From positions 62,001-126,000 of the forward strand of contig NZ_JAROCY010000007.1 in NCBI RefSeq assembly GCF_029436685.1: a stretch of DNA of 64,000 nucleotides, in the 5' to 3' direction. Numbering within the stretch: position 1 is the stretch's first letter; each line of letters begins with the position of its first letter. Shown here one piece after another: positions 26,367-33,335 of the stretch. Position numbers and translations under genes: made by a program. The notes beneath the pieces are model-generated. The model worked only from the letters and a program-made list of their open reading frames with translations. It had not been told where the DNA came from and did not search any database. Origin of the DNA: Novosphingobium cyanobacteriorum (GTDB taxonomy: Bacteria; Pseudomonadota; Alphaproteobacteria; Sphingomonadales; Sphingomonadaceae).

Positions 26367-26398
26367 AGCCAAGCCCCGTGTCAAGCACGGGGCGACGG
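26367..26398. repeat. Right inverted-repeat arm of the GIY-YIG unit
   Basis: Exact complement of 25979-26010, located 34 bp upstream of the GIY-YIG start codon. Its hairpin is in the promoter/leader region of the gene. The following GGTTGCT (26402-26408) is also kept in the deleted copy at 26700-26706. Confidence 0.85.
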
Positions 26399-26513
26399 GG
26401 AGGTTGCTCCCTTTACTGTCCTATTTTTCCAGCTCGCTTGCCGAGGCCAAACCAACCCGCTCGTGGTGCGCTTGTCGAACCACCACCGCGCACCCCCACC
26501 GCCAGCGCCAGCA

Positions 26514-26537
26514 CCCTTCGACAGGCTCAGGGTGAGC
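26514..26537. repeat. Sphingomonad REP (CGACAGGCTCAGGGTGAG type)
   Basis: CCCTTCGACAGGCTCAGGGT followed by GAGC. Same family as 18704 and 21189. It lies between the complete and the deleted GIY-YIG units. A second fragment, CTTGTCGAACCACCACCG, is at 26471-26488. Confidence 0.6.
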
Positions 26538-26591
26538 GGGGTTGGGCGCTATCAAAATGAACCAAACGGGACGTCCACTTCCCACTAACCC

Positions 26592-26706
26592 CACCGTCGC
26601 CCCGTGCTTGACACGGGGCTTGGCTACCTCACCCTCTCACCTCGCCCCGCCGCCTCAGGGTACCACTGATCCCATAAGTCGAGCACGGGGCGCTGGGAAG
26701 GTTGCT
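26592..26706 (-). pseudogene. Internally deleted copy of the GIY-YIG unit
   Basis: Positions 26592-26681 align without gaps to 25977-26066 (about ten differences in 90), covering the left hairpin arm and the last codons of the nuclease. Positions 26678-26706 align to 26380-26408 (25 of 29 identical), the other end. About 310 bp of the middle are missing. The remaining coding end still reads in frame as LWDQWYPEAAGRGERVR and stop, with conservative differences. It therefore derives from a diverged homologue that was deleted internally, a MITE-like derivative. Confidence 0.75.
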
Positions 26707-26720
26707 AGAGTTTGCCCCCA

Positions 26721-28379
26721 CTACTCCCCACCCGGATCGCTCACGAACGCCGGCGGGGTTGCCCCGTCCGCCAGCTTCCACGCCGAGAGATAGGCCAGCC
26801 GCACGATCCTGGCCATTTTCGCATAGTTGATCTTGTCCGCGGTGTCGGTGGTGTGGTGGTAATCGGGGTGGAAGCCGGTGTTGAACCACACCGCCGGCAC
26901 GTCCTTCAGCACGAAGGGGAACTGGTCGCTGCGGAAGAACACGTTGAGCGCGTTCTCGCGGTCGAAGCGGTGGTCGAGGTCCAGCCCGATGCCCTTGTTG
27001 GCCTGGGTTATCGTGCGGTCGAGGTCGGGGCTGTAGCCGCCGCCGATCACGTTCAGCCGGTTGGTGGTGTCGGCCGGAATCTCGATCAGCCCGTTGGTCT
27101 GCTCGCTCGCCGCCTCGTTGCGGCCGATCATGTCGAAGTTGATCATCGCCCGCGTCGTCGCCAGCGGGCGCAGCGGGTGCATCGCCATGTAATAGCTGCC
27201 CAGCAGCCCGCGCTCTTCCGCCGCGAAGACCACGAACAGGATCGACCGCTTCGGGCGAACCCCCTTGCCCTTCGATGCGTTGGCCATGAAGGCGCGGGCC
27301 AGTTCCACCACGCCCACCGTACCCGATCCGTTGTCGTCCGCGCCGTGCCAGATTTCGGGTCCGTTGAACCCGTCGTGATCGTGGTGCGCGCTCAGGATCA
27401 CGGTCTCGGCCGCCAGCCCGGGGTCCGATCCCGGCAGCAGGCCCACCACGTTGGCCGATGCGCCGCGCGTGCGCACGGTGTTTTCCAGGTGCAGCCGCAC
27501 CGTGGCGCCGGGAATGGCGCGGCCCTGCGGCGTCAGGTCCCTGTCGATCGCCGCCTGCAGTTCCTGCGGGCTCGCCCCCGCGCCCGCCAGCAGCGCCGCG
27601 CCCACCGCGTCGGACACGGTCAGCACCGGGATGTGCAGTTCATCGTCCACCAGCGCCTGCGATGGCAGCGGCGGCACCCGTTTCGCGCTGCCGCCGATGC
27701 GGTTGACCCGCTCGATGTTCGATGGATGCTTGCGGTTGGGCTCGGCCACCACGACCAGCGCCAGTGCGCCGTGCGCCTGCGCGTTCAGCGCCTTCACCCG
27801 GTTGGTGGCGTGGCGCGTGTTGCCCGTGCCGCCGAAGCGCGATTTCGCGTCGTTCTCCTGCGGCTCGTGCTCGAACACCACCACGATCCGCCCCTTCGCA
27901 TCGAGCCCGCGATAGTCGTCATAGCCCACGCCCGGCGCGGTCACGCCATAGCCGGCAAAGGCCAGCGGCGCGGCGATGTCCACATCCTCGCGATAGCCGC
28001 CGAGGAAATCGGGCGCTTTCCATATCTTCGCCTCGCCGCCGACTTCCAGCGTCAGCGTATTGGCCGCGCTCGCCGCGCGATATTCCACCAGCGGCACCGG
28101 CTGGAAAAAGCTCGGCCTGCCATCCGCGCCCACCGCGCCCGGCTGCAGCCCCGCCTTGGCGAACTCGGCCGCCACCCACTGCACCGAAGCCTCGTCCCCC
28201 GGCTGCAACGACATGCGCCCCTGCAGCGCGTCGGAAGCAAGGAACGTCAGGTCCGCGCGCAGGTCGCTTTCTGCGATCGTGGCATATCCGGCTTTCGCCG
28301 CCGCCGGCACATCGCCATCCGCCGCAAGGCTCGCCGTTGCGGTCAATGCAGCCGCAATTCCGATCGCCACCCGCTTCAT
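26721..28379 (-). CDS. Secreted M28-family zinc aminopeptidase
   Basis: A 552-residue exported metallopeptidase with a signal peptide (MKRVAIGIAAALTATASLAA). A PA-domain-like insert lies in the middle (AFAGYGVTAPGVGYDDYRGLDAKGRIVVVFEHEP). The M28 zinc set is visible: His/Asp in SAHHDHDG, Asp in HGADDNGSGT, the Glu pair in AAEERGLLGS, Asp in INFDMIGRN and the last His in HPDYHHTTDT. The start at 28379 has an AGGAGG site. It probably releases N-terminal residues from peptides in the periplasm. Monocistronic, next to the deleted GIY-YIG unit. Confidence 0.9.
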   Translation of the reverse strand: MKRVAIGIAAALTATASLAADGDVPAAAKAGYATIAESDLRADLTFLASDALQGRMSLQPGDEASVQWVAAEFAKAGLQPGAVGADGRPSFFQPVPLVEYRAASAANTLTLEVGGEAKIWKAPDFLGGYREDVDIAAPLAFAGYGVTAPGVGYDDYRGLDAKGRIVVVFEHEPQENDAKSRFGGTGNTRHATNRVKALNAQAHGALALVVVAEPNRKHPSNIERVNRIGGSAKRVPPLPSQALVDDELHIPVLTVSDAVGAALLAGAGASPQELQAAIDRDLTPQGRAIPGATVRLHLENTVRTRGASANVVGLLPGSDPGLAAETVILSAHHDHDGFNGPEIWHGADDNGSGTVGVVELARAFMANASKGKGVRPKRSILFVVFAAEERGLLGSYYMAMHPLRPLATTRAMINFDMIGRNEAASEQTNGLIEIPADTTNRLNVIGGGYSPDLDRTITQANKGIGLDLDHRFDRENALNVFFRSDQFPFVLKDVPAVWFNTGFHPDYHHTTDTADKINYAKMARIVRLAYLSAWKLADGATPPAFVSDPGGE

Positions 28380-28549
28380 GCCAGCCTCCTGCCCGGCCGC
28401 ACACCAGCAGCCGCGGTCAACAGGTATGGCAGCCCGCGCAAACTTGTAAATGCGCAGGTCACACCCCATCTCGGTGGCATCGCCAGCAAACGCTTTGCAC
28501 TCTGGCGGCTGAGAGACCGCGCGCTCCCGCATCTTGCCGGAGCATGGTC

Positions 28550-28750
28550 ATGGACCTCGATCACCTTCAGTCCCAGCACCGCGCCGCCCTTGCGCGCGCG
28601 GCCGAAGCGGGCGTTCGCGCCGGTGGCTATGACATGGTCGGCCATTATCGTGCGCGGATCGAGCGGGCGCGCCGCAACTTCGGCCTGCCATCGTTGCCCG
28701 AATGGTGCCGCATCCCGGCCTCCATCGGCCCGGTGGGCACATTTTCTTGA
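28550..28750 (+). CDS. Small hypothetical protein
   Basis: A 66-residue soluble protein beginning MDLDHLQSQHRAALARAAEAG and ending SIGPVGTFS. GGAG at 28539-28542 is well placed for the ATG at 28550; an ATG two codons upstream is also possible. The alternating Ala/Arg/His helix and the end of the frame at a TGA support a real small gene, divergent from the M28 peptidase. No family recognised. Confidence 0.6.
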   Translation: MDLDHLQSQHRAALARAAEAGVRAGGYDMVGHYRARIERARRNFGLPSLPEWCRIPASIGPVGTFS

Positions 28751-28874
28751 AAAGACTGCGCCGCAATCGCGCGCTTCTGGAAAACGTGCGGCCCTGCGCG
28801 CCCGGCCAGCGCCCCATCGCATGGCCCCCGCACTGCCCTTATCCCCGCGACAACGCGACCTGGAGGAACGACCG

Positions 28875-29105
28875 ATGAGCCGAGCAATGAACCTTGCCGC
28901 CACCGAAGAGGCCGTGCTTGCCGCCTGCAAGAGCAAGGCGATCCGCATCAGTTCGCTCGAACCGCTGCTGTCGGGCGGTTCGCACCTCGTCTGCCTGACC
29001 AGCGAAGGCGCCGATGTGGCGCGCGGGCTGTTCAAGGGGATCATCATCGAAGGCCCGGTGCGCCGCGTCGCCTTCCATCGCAGCGACACCACGCGCTACC
29101 GCTGA
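28875..29105 (+). CDS. Small hypothetical protein
   Basis: A 76-residue protein, MSRAMNLAATEEAVLAACKS at the start, then IRISSLEPLLSGGSHLVCLTSEGADVARGLFKG. A strong GGAGG site precedes the ATG by eight bases. The middle could form an alternating beta/helix unit. No signal peptide. It follows the preceding small gene by 124 bp on the same strand. Function unknown. Confidence 0.65.
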   Translation: MSRAMNLAATEEAVLAACKSKAIRISSLEPLLSGGSHLVCLTSEGADVARGLFKGIIIEGPVRRVAFHRSDTTRYR

Positions 29106-29280
29106 TCGTCGCGCCATGGCCCCGGTGTGACGCAGGCCATTGCGAAACGTTACAGTTGGCCTAATCTGGCCAGCAGGGGGACTGGCGGGGTCAAAAGCAC
29201 CGTCGAGACTTGCGGCGACCCGGGGGTCGTGTCGTCGCGCCAGCGCGGTTCCTCGTAACATGGACGAAGAGGGACCACGC

Positions 29281-29751
29281 ATGAACTTCACCCGCATTCT
29301 CGCCCCCACCGCGCTCGCCTGCGCGCTCGTCGCCCAGCCGGCGCTGGCCAAGGCCTATCCCGATGGCGGCGTCACTGGCGAGGAAGTCGCCGCAGACCTG
29401 ATCGCCGCGGGCAACACCGCCACGGTCAGCAAGGACAGCGGCGGCGACCCGCTGATCAAGACGGCGTTCAAGTTCGGCACCGCCGAAGTGAATTATTACA
29501 TCCTGTTCTATGGCTGCAAGACAGGCCGCTGCTCCTCGCTGCAGTTCGTCGTCAGCTTCGATGGCGATACGTCGAAGGTGGCGGAATACAACGCCAACAA
29601 GCGCTTCGCCCGCGCCGCCAATCCCGAAGGCAAGACCATCCGCGTGACCTATGACGTCGACGTGGAACGCGGCGCCAATTCCGAAGCCATCGCCAACTGC
29701 GCCACCCGCTTCAGCGCGATCATCCTGGATGCGGTGAAGACGCTGGGCTGA
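29281..29751 (+). CDS. Secreted YbjN-domain protein
   Basis: A 156-residue protein with a signal peptide (MNFTRILAPTALACALVAQPALA) and a YbjN-like core: GVTGEEVAADLIAAGNTATVSKDSGGDPLI, then YILFYGCKTGRCSSLQFVVSF, then VTYDVDVERG. Two cysteines (CKTGRC) could form a disulphide. YbjN proteins are chaperone-like folds of unclear role. It lies just before the left small element that brackets the ars operon. Confidence 0.7.
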   Translation: MNFTRILAPTALACALVAQPALAKAYPDGGVTGEEVAADLIAAGNTATVSKDSGGDPLIKTAFKFGTAEVNYYILFYGCKTGRCSSLQFVVSFDGDTSKVAEYNANKRFARAANPEGKTIRVTYDVDVERGANSEAIANCATRFSAIILDAVKTLG

Positions 29752-29800
29752 GACAATCGGAGGGGCGCGGGCCTGACCGGCAAAAAGCTGCAGCGGCCCG

Positions 29801-29897
29801 TTACCCCTCCGTCAGCCTTCGGCTGCCAGTTCCCCTTCCAGGGGAGGATTTCCTCTCTCGAGATATCTTCACCTCGCGATGAGTGGTTGAGGGGTAA
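29801..29897. mobile_element. Small element with inverted ends, left of ars operon
   Basis: 97 bp from TTACCCCTC (29801-29809) to GAGGGGTAA (29889-29897), which are exact complements. The first ~50 bp are shared with the element at 32756-32892: TTACCCCTCCGTCAGCC and then CCCCTTCCAGGGGAGGATTT. An internal palindrome is CCCCT-tcc-AGGGG. Non-coding and MITE-like. A poorer relative is at 61228-61303. Confidence 0.6.
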
Positions 29898-29950
29898 TTC
29901 CCGCACAGCGCTCGCAGGACAGAACGCAACCCTTGCCCCCGCTCCCATGC

Positions 29951-29974
29951 TTCGATATTTCCATATTTATCGAA
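29951..29974. promoter_or_regulatory. ArsR operator of the ars operon
   Basis: TTCGATA-N10-TATCGAA, an AT-rich perfect 7-bp dyad ending 14 bp before the arsR start. Position and shape fit autorepression by an arsenite-responsive ArsR dimer. It would cover the promoter and derepress when As(III) binds. Confidence 0.65.
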
Positions 29975-29988
29975 TCGTCGGAGAATCC

Positions 29989-30345
29989 ATGAACGCCGTA
30001 CCGCCCACTGCAGCGCACACCATCCGCGCGCTATCCGCGCTGGCGCAGGAACACCGGCTTGCCGCGTTCCGCCTGCTGGTGCAGGCCGGGCCCGATGGCC
30101 TGCCTGCGGGCGAACTCGCCACGCGGCTCGGCCTGCCGGCCTCATCGCTCTCGTTCCATCTCGCCCAGCTCGCCAACGCCGGGCTGGTAGAAGCGCGCCG
30201 GCAAAGCCGCTCGATCATCTACACCGCAGCGCTACCCGCCATGAACGCGCTGCTCGGCTATCTCACCGAAAACTGCTGTGGCGGCCTGCCCTGCGATGTC
30301 GCGGCCGCCTGCTGTGAACCGGAAGAAGCACGCGGCGCGGCCTGA
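29989..30345 (+). CDS. arsR: ArsR-family arsenite-responsive repressor
   Basis: A 118-residue winged-helix repressor. HTH: GELATRLGLPASSLSFHLAQLANAGLV at about 43-69. Candidate As(III)-binding thiols are clustered at the C-terminus (ENCCGGLPCDVAAACCEPEE), in the style of C-terminal-Cys ArsR proteins, and not in the alpha-3 ELCVCDL motif of plasmid ArsR. GGAGAA precedes the ATG. First gene of the operon arsR-arsC-aqpS-arsC-arsH, with a dyad operator directly upstream. Confidence 0.9.
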   Translation: MNAVPPTAAHTIRALSALAQEHRLAAFRLLVQAGPDGLPAGELATRLGLPASSLSFHLAQLANAGLVEARRQSRSIIYTAALPAMNALLGYLTENCCGGLPCDVAAACCEPEEARGAA

Positions 30346-30370
30346 AGCGCAGCATTCCTTGGGGGGAACC

Positions 30371-30862
30371 ATGAACATCCTGATCCTGTGCACGGGCAAT
30401 TCCGCCCGCTCGATCCTTGGCGAAGCCATCCTCAACCACCTGGGCGCCGGGCGCGTCACCGCGTTCAGCGCGGGCAGCAAGCCCAAGGGCGTGCCCCATC
30501 CCGGCGCGCTGCGCCTGCTTGGCCGCCGCGGCATCGATACCACGCCCTTCCGCTCCAAGAGCTGGAACGAATTCACCGGCGCGCAAGCCCCGCGCATCGA
30601 CATTGCCATCACTGTTTGCGGCAATGCCGCGGGCGAGGCGTGCCCGGTGTTCATGGGCGCGCCGATCAAGGCGCACTGGGGGCTGCCCGATCCCGCCGAT
30701 GTGGAAGGGACAGAGGCAGAAGTGGATGCCGCCTTCGAAATGACGTGGACCGCGCTTGAAGCCCGCGTCCACGCCCTGCTCGCACTTCCGTTCGAAACGA
30801 TGGAAAAGCGCCACCTGCTCGATGCGCTGAACACGATCGGCCAGATGGAGGGCGCAGCGTGA
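30371..30862 (+). CDS. arsC: Arsenate reductase, low-molecular-weight phosphatase type
   Basis: Reduces As(V) to As(III) with electrons from thioredoxin or a similar donor. The 163-residue protein has the P-loop-like CTGNSAR (Cys7) at the N-terminus and the redox cysteines Cys83 and Cys91 in TVCGNAAGEACP, matching the three-cysteine S. aureus-type ArsC plan. It follows arsR by 25 bp with a GGGGGGAA ribosome site. It ends in a four-base overlap with the aquaglyceroporin gene. This is the first of two unrelated arsenate reductases in the operon. Confidence 0.9.
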   Translation: MNILILCTGNSARSILGEAILNHLGAGRVTAFSAGSKPKGVPHPGALRLLGRRGIDTTPFRSKSWNEFTGAQAPRIDIAITVCGNAAGEACPVFMGAPIKAHWGLPDPADVEGTEAEVDAAFEMTWTALEARVHALLALPFETMEKRHLLDALNTIGQMEGAA

Positions 30863-31539
30863 GGCGCGCCATCGCCGCCGAAGCCGTCGGCAGCGGCCTG
30901 CTGTTCGCCACCGTGATCGGCTCGGGCGTGATGGGCGATACGCTTTCGGGCGGCAATGTCGCCGTCGCCCTGCTTGGCAATACGCTCGCCACGGGTGCGA
31001 TGCTCTATGTCCTCATCACCATGTTCGGGCCGATATCGGGCGCGCATTTCAACCCGGCGGTCACGCTCGTCTTCCGCCTGCTCGGCACGCTTGGCACGCG
31101 GCAGGCGCTGGCCCATTTCGCGGCGCAGATCGCCGGTGGCCTTGTCGGCGTGTGGATCGCCCACGCCATGTTCGGGCTCGATATCCTGCAGTTTTCGGCC
31201 AAGGCGCGCACCGGGCCGGGCCAGTGGACTTCGGAAGTCGTCGCCACCTTCGGGCTTGTGCTCACCATCCTCGGCACGCTGCGCCACCGCCCGCAATCCG
31301 TGCCCACCGCCGTCGCGCTCTATATCACTGCGGCCTACTGGTTCACCTCGTCCACCAGCTTCGCCAACCCGGCGATCACCCTGGCACGCAGCCTGTCCAA
31401 TACTTTCGCCGGCATCGCCCCGGCCGATGCGCCCGCCTTCATCGCGTGCCAGTTCGCCGGCGCGGTCCTGGCCCTCGCCACCGCCCGCGCGCTCTTTCCC
31501 GAAGCCGATCTTGCCAAGGACGCCACCGCCGATGCCTGA
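30859..31539 (+). CDS. aqpS: Aquaglyceroporin (arsenite channel AqpS-like)
   Basis: A 226-residue MIP-family inner-membrane channel with six hydrophobic segments and both NPA boxes: GAHFNPAVTLVF near 65-75 and SFANPAITLARS near 171-182. Inside an ars operon and with no ArsB or Acr3 in the unit, it is best read as the As(III) exit route, as known for the Sinorhizobium meliloti arsR-aqpS-arsC-arsH operon. The GTG start overlaps the upstream arsC stop, and its own stop overlaps the next gene. Confidence 0.88.
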   Translation: MRRAIAAEAVGSGLLFATVIGSGVMGDTLSGGNVAVALLGNTLATGAMLYVLITMFGPISGAHFNPAVTLVFRLLGTLGTRQALAHFAAQIAGGLVGVWIAHAMFGLDILQFSAKARTGPGQWTSEVVATFGLVLTILGTLRHRPQSVPTAVALYITAAYWFTSSTSFANPAITLARSLSNTFAGIAPADAPAFIACQFAGAVLALATARALFPEADLAKDATADA

Positions 31540-31972
31540 TGCCGCACCCGTCGATATCGTGATCTATCACAACCCCGAATGCGGCACCTCGCGCAATGCG
31601 CTGGCGATGATCCGCAATGCCGGGATCGAGCCGCACGTGGTCGAATACCTCAAGACCCCGCCTTCGCGCCCGCTGCTGGAAAGCCTGATCGCGCGCGCCG
31701 GCCTCACCCCGCGGGCCCTGCTGCGAGAAAAGGGCTCGCCCTATGCGGAACTGGGCCTCGACAACGCGGCGCTCTCCGATGCCGCACTGGTCGATGCCAT
31801 GATGGCGCACCCCATCCTGATCAACCGCCCGCTGGTGGTCTCGCCGCTTGGCGTGAAGCTGTGCCGTCCGTCGGAGGAAGTGCTCGATCTCCTGCCCGCG
31901 CCACAGCGCGCCGCCTTTGCCAAGGAAGACGGCGAGCGCGTGGTCGATGCCAGTGGAAACCGCGTGGCATGA
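31532..31972 (+). CDS. arsC: Arsenate reductase, glutaredoxin-dependent type
   Basis: A 146-residue ArsC of the E. coli R773 / Spx-like fold, unrelated to the phosphatase-type ArsC two genes upstream. Signature: [19 protein letters not shown] with the catalytic Cys at about 18, and the conserved Arg in [11 protein letters not shown]. It uses glutathione and glutaredoxin. It overlaps aqpS by eight bases and arsH by four bases, so tight translational coupling is expected. Confidence 0.92.
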   Translation: MPDAAPVDIVIYHNPECGTSRNALAMIRNAGIEPHVVEYLKTPPSRPLLESLIARAGLTPRALLREKGSPYAELGLDNAALSDAALVDAMMAHPILINRPLVVSPLGVKLCRPSEEVLDLLPAPQRAAFAKEDGERVVDASGNRVA

Positions 31973-32718
31973 CCGATCCCGCCTTCACCCGGCTGCGCCC
32001 GCTGGCAGATCCGGCGCACCTGCCCGCGCTGAAGCCCGCCTATCTCCATGCCAGCCCCGCGCTCGGCCTCGGCGACCTGGCCCCGCCGCCGCGAGTGCTG
32101 CTGCTTTATGGCTCGCTGCGCGAACGCTCCTATTCGCGCCTGGTGGTTGAAGAATGCGCGCGGCTGCTGCAGCTGTTCGGCTGCGAAACGCGCATCTTCG
32201 ATCCGTCTGACCTGCCCCTGCCCGATCAGGTGGCGGGTGACGATCATCCCGCCGTGCATGAACTGCGCGCCCATTCGCTGTGGTCCGAAGCGCAGGTGTG
32301 GTGCAGCCCGGAACGCCACGGCCAGATCACCGGCATCATGAAGACGCAGATCGATCACCTGCCCCTCGCCTACAAGGGCCTGCGCCCAACCCAAGGCCGC
32401 ACGCTCGCGGTGATGCAGGTCAGTGCGGGGTCGCAGTCGTTCAACTCGGTCAACACCCTGCGCGTGCTCGGCCGCTGGATGCGCATGTTCACCATCCCCA
32501 ACCAGTCCAGCGTCGCCAAGGCCTACGAGGAATTCGACGAGGCCGGGCGCATGAAGCCATCGAGCTATTACGACCGCATTGTCGACGTGATGGAGGAACT
32601 CGTCCGCTTCACCGTCCTGCTGCGTCCCCATGCCGATCGGCTGGTGGACCGCTACTCCGAACGCGTGGAACGCGATTGCCCGGTCGAAACCCCGGTCGAA
32701 TCCGCGCGGCTGGTTTAA
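31969..32718 (+). CDS. arsH: Arsenical resistance NADPH:FMN oxidoreductase ArsH
   Basis: A 249-residue flavodoxin-fold FMN reductase; ArsH proteins oxidise trivalent organoarsenicals and reduce quinones. FMN-binding [19 protein letters not shown] at about 44-62 and the conserved [21 protein letters not shown] are visible. Its ATG overlaps the arsC stop. It is the last ars gene; a small element with inverted ends begins 37 bp later. No ArsB, Acr3 or ArsA is present in the unit. Confidence 0.92.
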   Translation: MTDPAFTRLRPLADPAHLPALKPAYLHASPALGLGDLAPPPRVLLLYGSLRERSYSRLVVEECARLLQLFGCETRIFDPSDLPLPDQVAGDDHPAVHELRAHSLWSEAQVWCSPERHGQITGIMKTQIDHLPLAYKGLRPTQGRTLAVMQVSAGSQSFNSVNTLRVLGRWMRMFTIPNQSSVAKAYEEFDEAGRMKPSSYYDRIVDVMEELVRFTVLLRPHADRLVDRYSERVERDCPVETPVESARLV

Positions 32719-32755
32719 TCGGGCCCCCCATTGTCCGGGAGGCCTGCGCCACTCG

Positions 32756-32892
32756 CTACCCCTCCGTCAGCCTGCCGACTGCCCCCCTTCCAGGGGAGGA
32801 TTTCTCCAGAATGCATTTATCCTCCCCCGCAAAGCGAGTGGGACCGTCCCGCTCATCCTGAGCTTTTCGAAGGAAGGGTGGTGGAGGGGTAG
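32756..32892. mobile_element. Small element with inverted ends, right of ars operon
   Basis: 137 bp from CTACCCCTCC (32756-32765) to GGAGGGGTAG (32883-32892), exact complements. It shares its first ~50 bp with 29801-29897 in the same orientation. It carries an additional sphingomonad REP at 32854-32874, which accounts for part of its greater length. Non-coding. Confidence 0.6.
32854..32874. repeat. Sphingomonad REP nested in the element
   Basis: CATCCTGAGCTTTTCGAAGG followed by A. One base differs from the copy at 18704-18724 in the GCTTGTCG core. It lies inside the 32756-32892 element, suggesting insertion of one repeat into another. Confidence 0.6.
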
Positions 32893-32927
32893 TTCCAGCA
32901 CTGCACAAGCGGGCGAAGCGCCCCCCA

Positions 32928-33335
32928 TCAAGTCGCCGTGAACACCCGCCGTTTGGCGCCGATGTTGAACGGCCCCAGCCGCATCACCACCAGATCCACG
33001 GTATAGTTCCACTTGGCCTTCACCTCGATGCTCTTCACTGTGGCGGAATACTGCGTGCGGGTCACCGTCGCGGTCACCGCCTTGGGAATGAAGCCCAGCC
33101 CGCGCAGCCGGAACCGCGCCTTGATCTCGGCATCGGTCGGCGTGGGGTAGATCGTGGCATAACGGCTTGCCTCTTCCACCGCGTGGTTGATGGCGTTGCG
33201 AGCATACATCACCTCGCCCAGCTTCATCACGCCCAGCAGCATGAACAGAATCAGCGGCATGCAGAACGCGGTCTCCACCACGGTGGCTCCGCTGCGGCAG
33301 GCGGCAATCCGCCGTAAAAGCCCGCGCCCGCTCAC
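32928..33335 (-). CDS. TadE-like pilus assembly / pseudopilin protein
   Basis: A 135-residue protein with a short basic N-terminus (SGRGLLRRIAACRSG), then the TadE-type hydrophobic stretch ATVVETAFCMPLILFMLLGVM with the conserved Glu. The rest is a globular periplasmic domain (YATIYPTPTDAEIKARFRL). The GTG start overlaps the stop of the upstream gene. Third of three Tad pilin-like genes; such minor pseudopilins join the Flp/Tad surface fibre or secretion apparatus, whose ATPase and channel genes are not in this window. Confidence 0.8.
   Translation of the reverse strand: MSGRGLLRRIAACRSGATVVETAFCMPLILFMLLGVMKLGEVMYARNAINHAVEEASRYATIYPTPTDAEIKARFRLRGLGFIPKAVTATVTRTQYSATVKSIEVKAKWNYTVDLVVMRLGPFNIGAKRRVFTAT

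Larger units (their letters stand above)
25979..26398. mobile_element. GIY-YIG nuclease gene framed by inverted hairpin repeats
   Basis: A 420-bp unit bounded by a perfect 32-bp inverted repeat: 25979-26010 and 26367-26398. Each arm contains a hairpin of its own, GCCCCGTG-cttga-CACGGGGC. The only gene inside is the GIY-YIG nuclease, whose stop codon lies within the left arm. A deleted version of the same unit is at 26592-26706. That it is or was mobile is inferred from this layout; no target-site duplication was found. Confidence 0.55.

Noticed and set aside
26352..26588. Short open frame to the right of the GIY-YIG unit
   Set aside because: It runs through the hairpin arm and a REP, both non-coding repeats; no ribosome site.
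25979..26706. CRISPR array
   Set aside because: The repeated units are inverted or a single deleted copy, without regular spacers.
30371..31972. Two arsC genes as a tandem duplication
   Set aside because: They belong to unrelated folds (LMW phosphatase and glutaredoxin/Spx-like), so they are not copies of each other.
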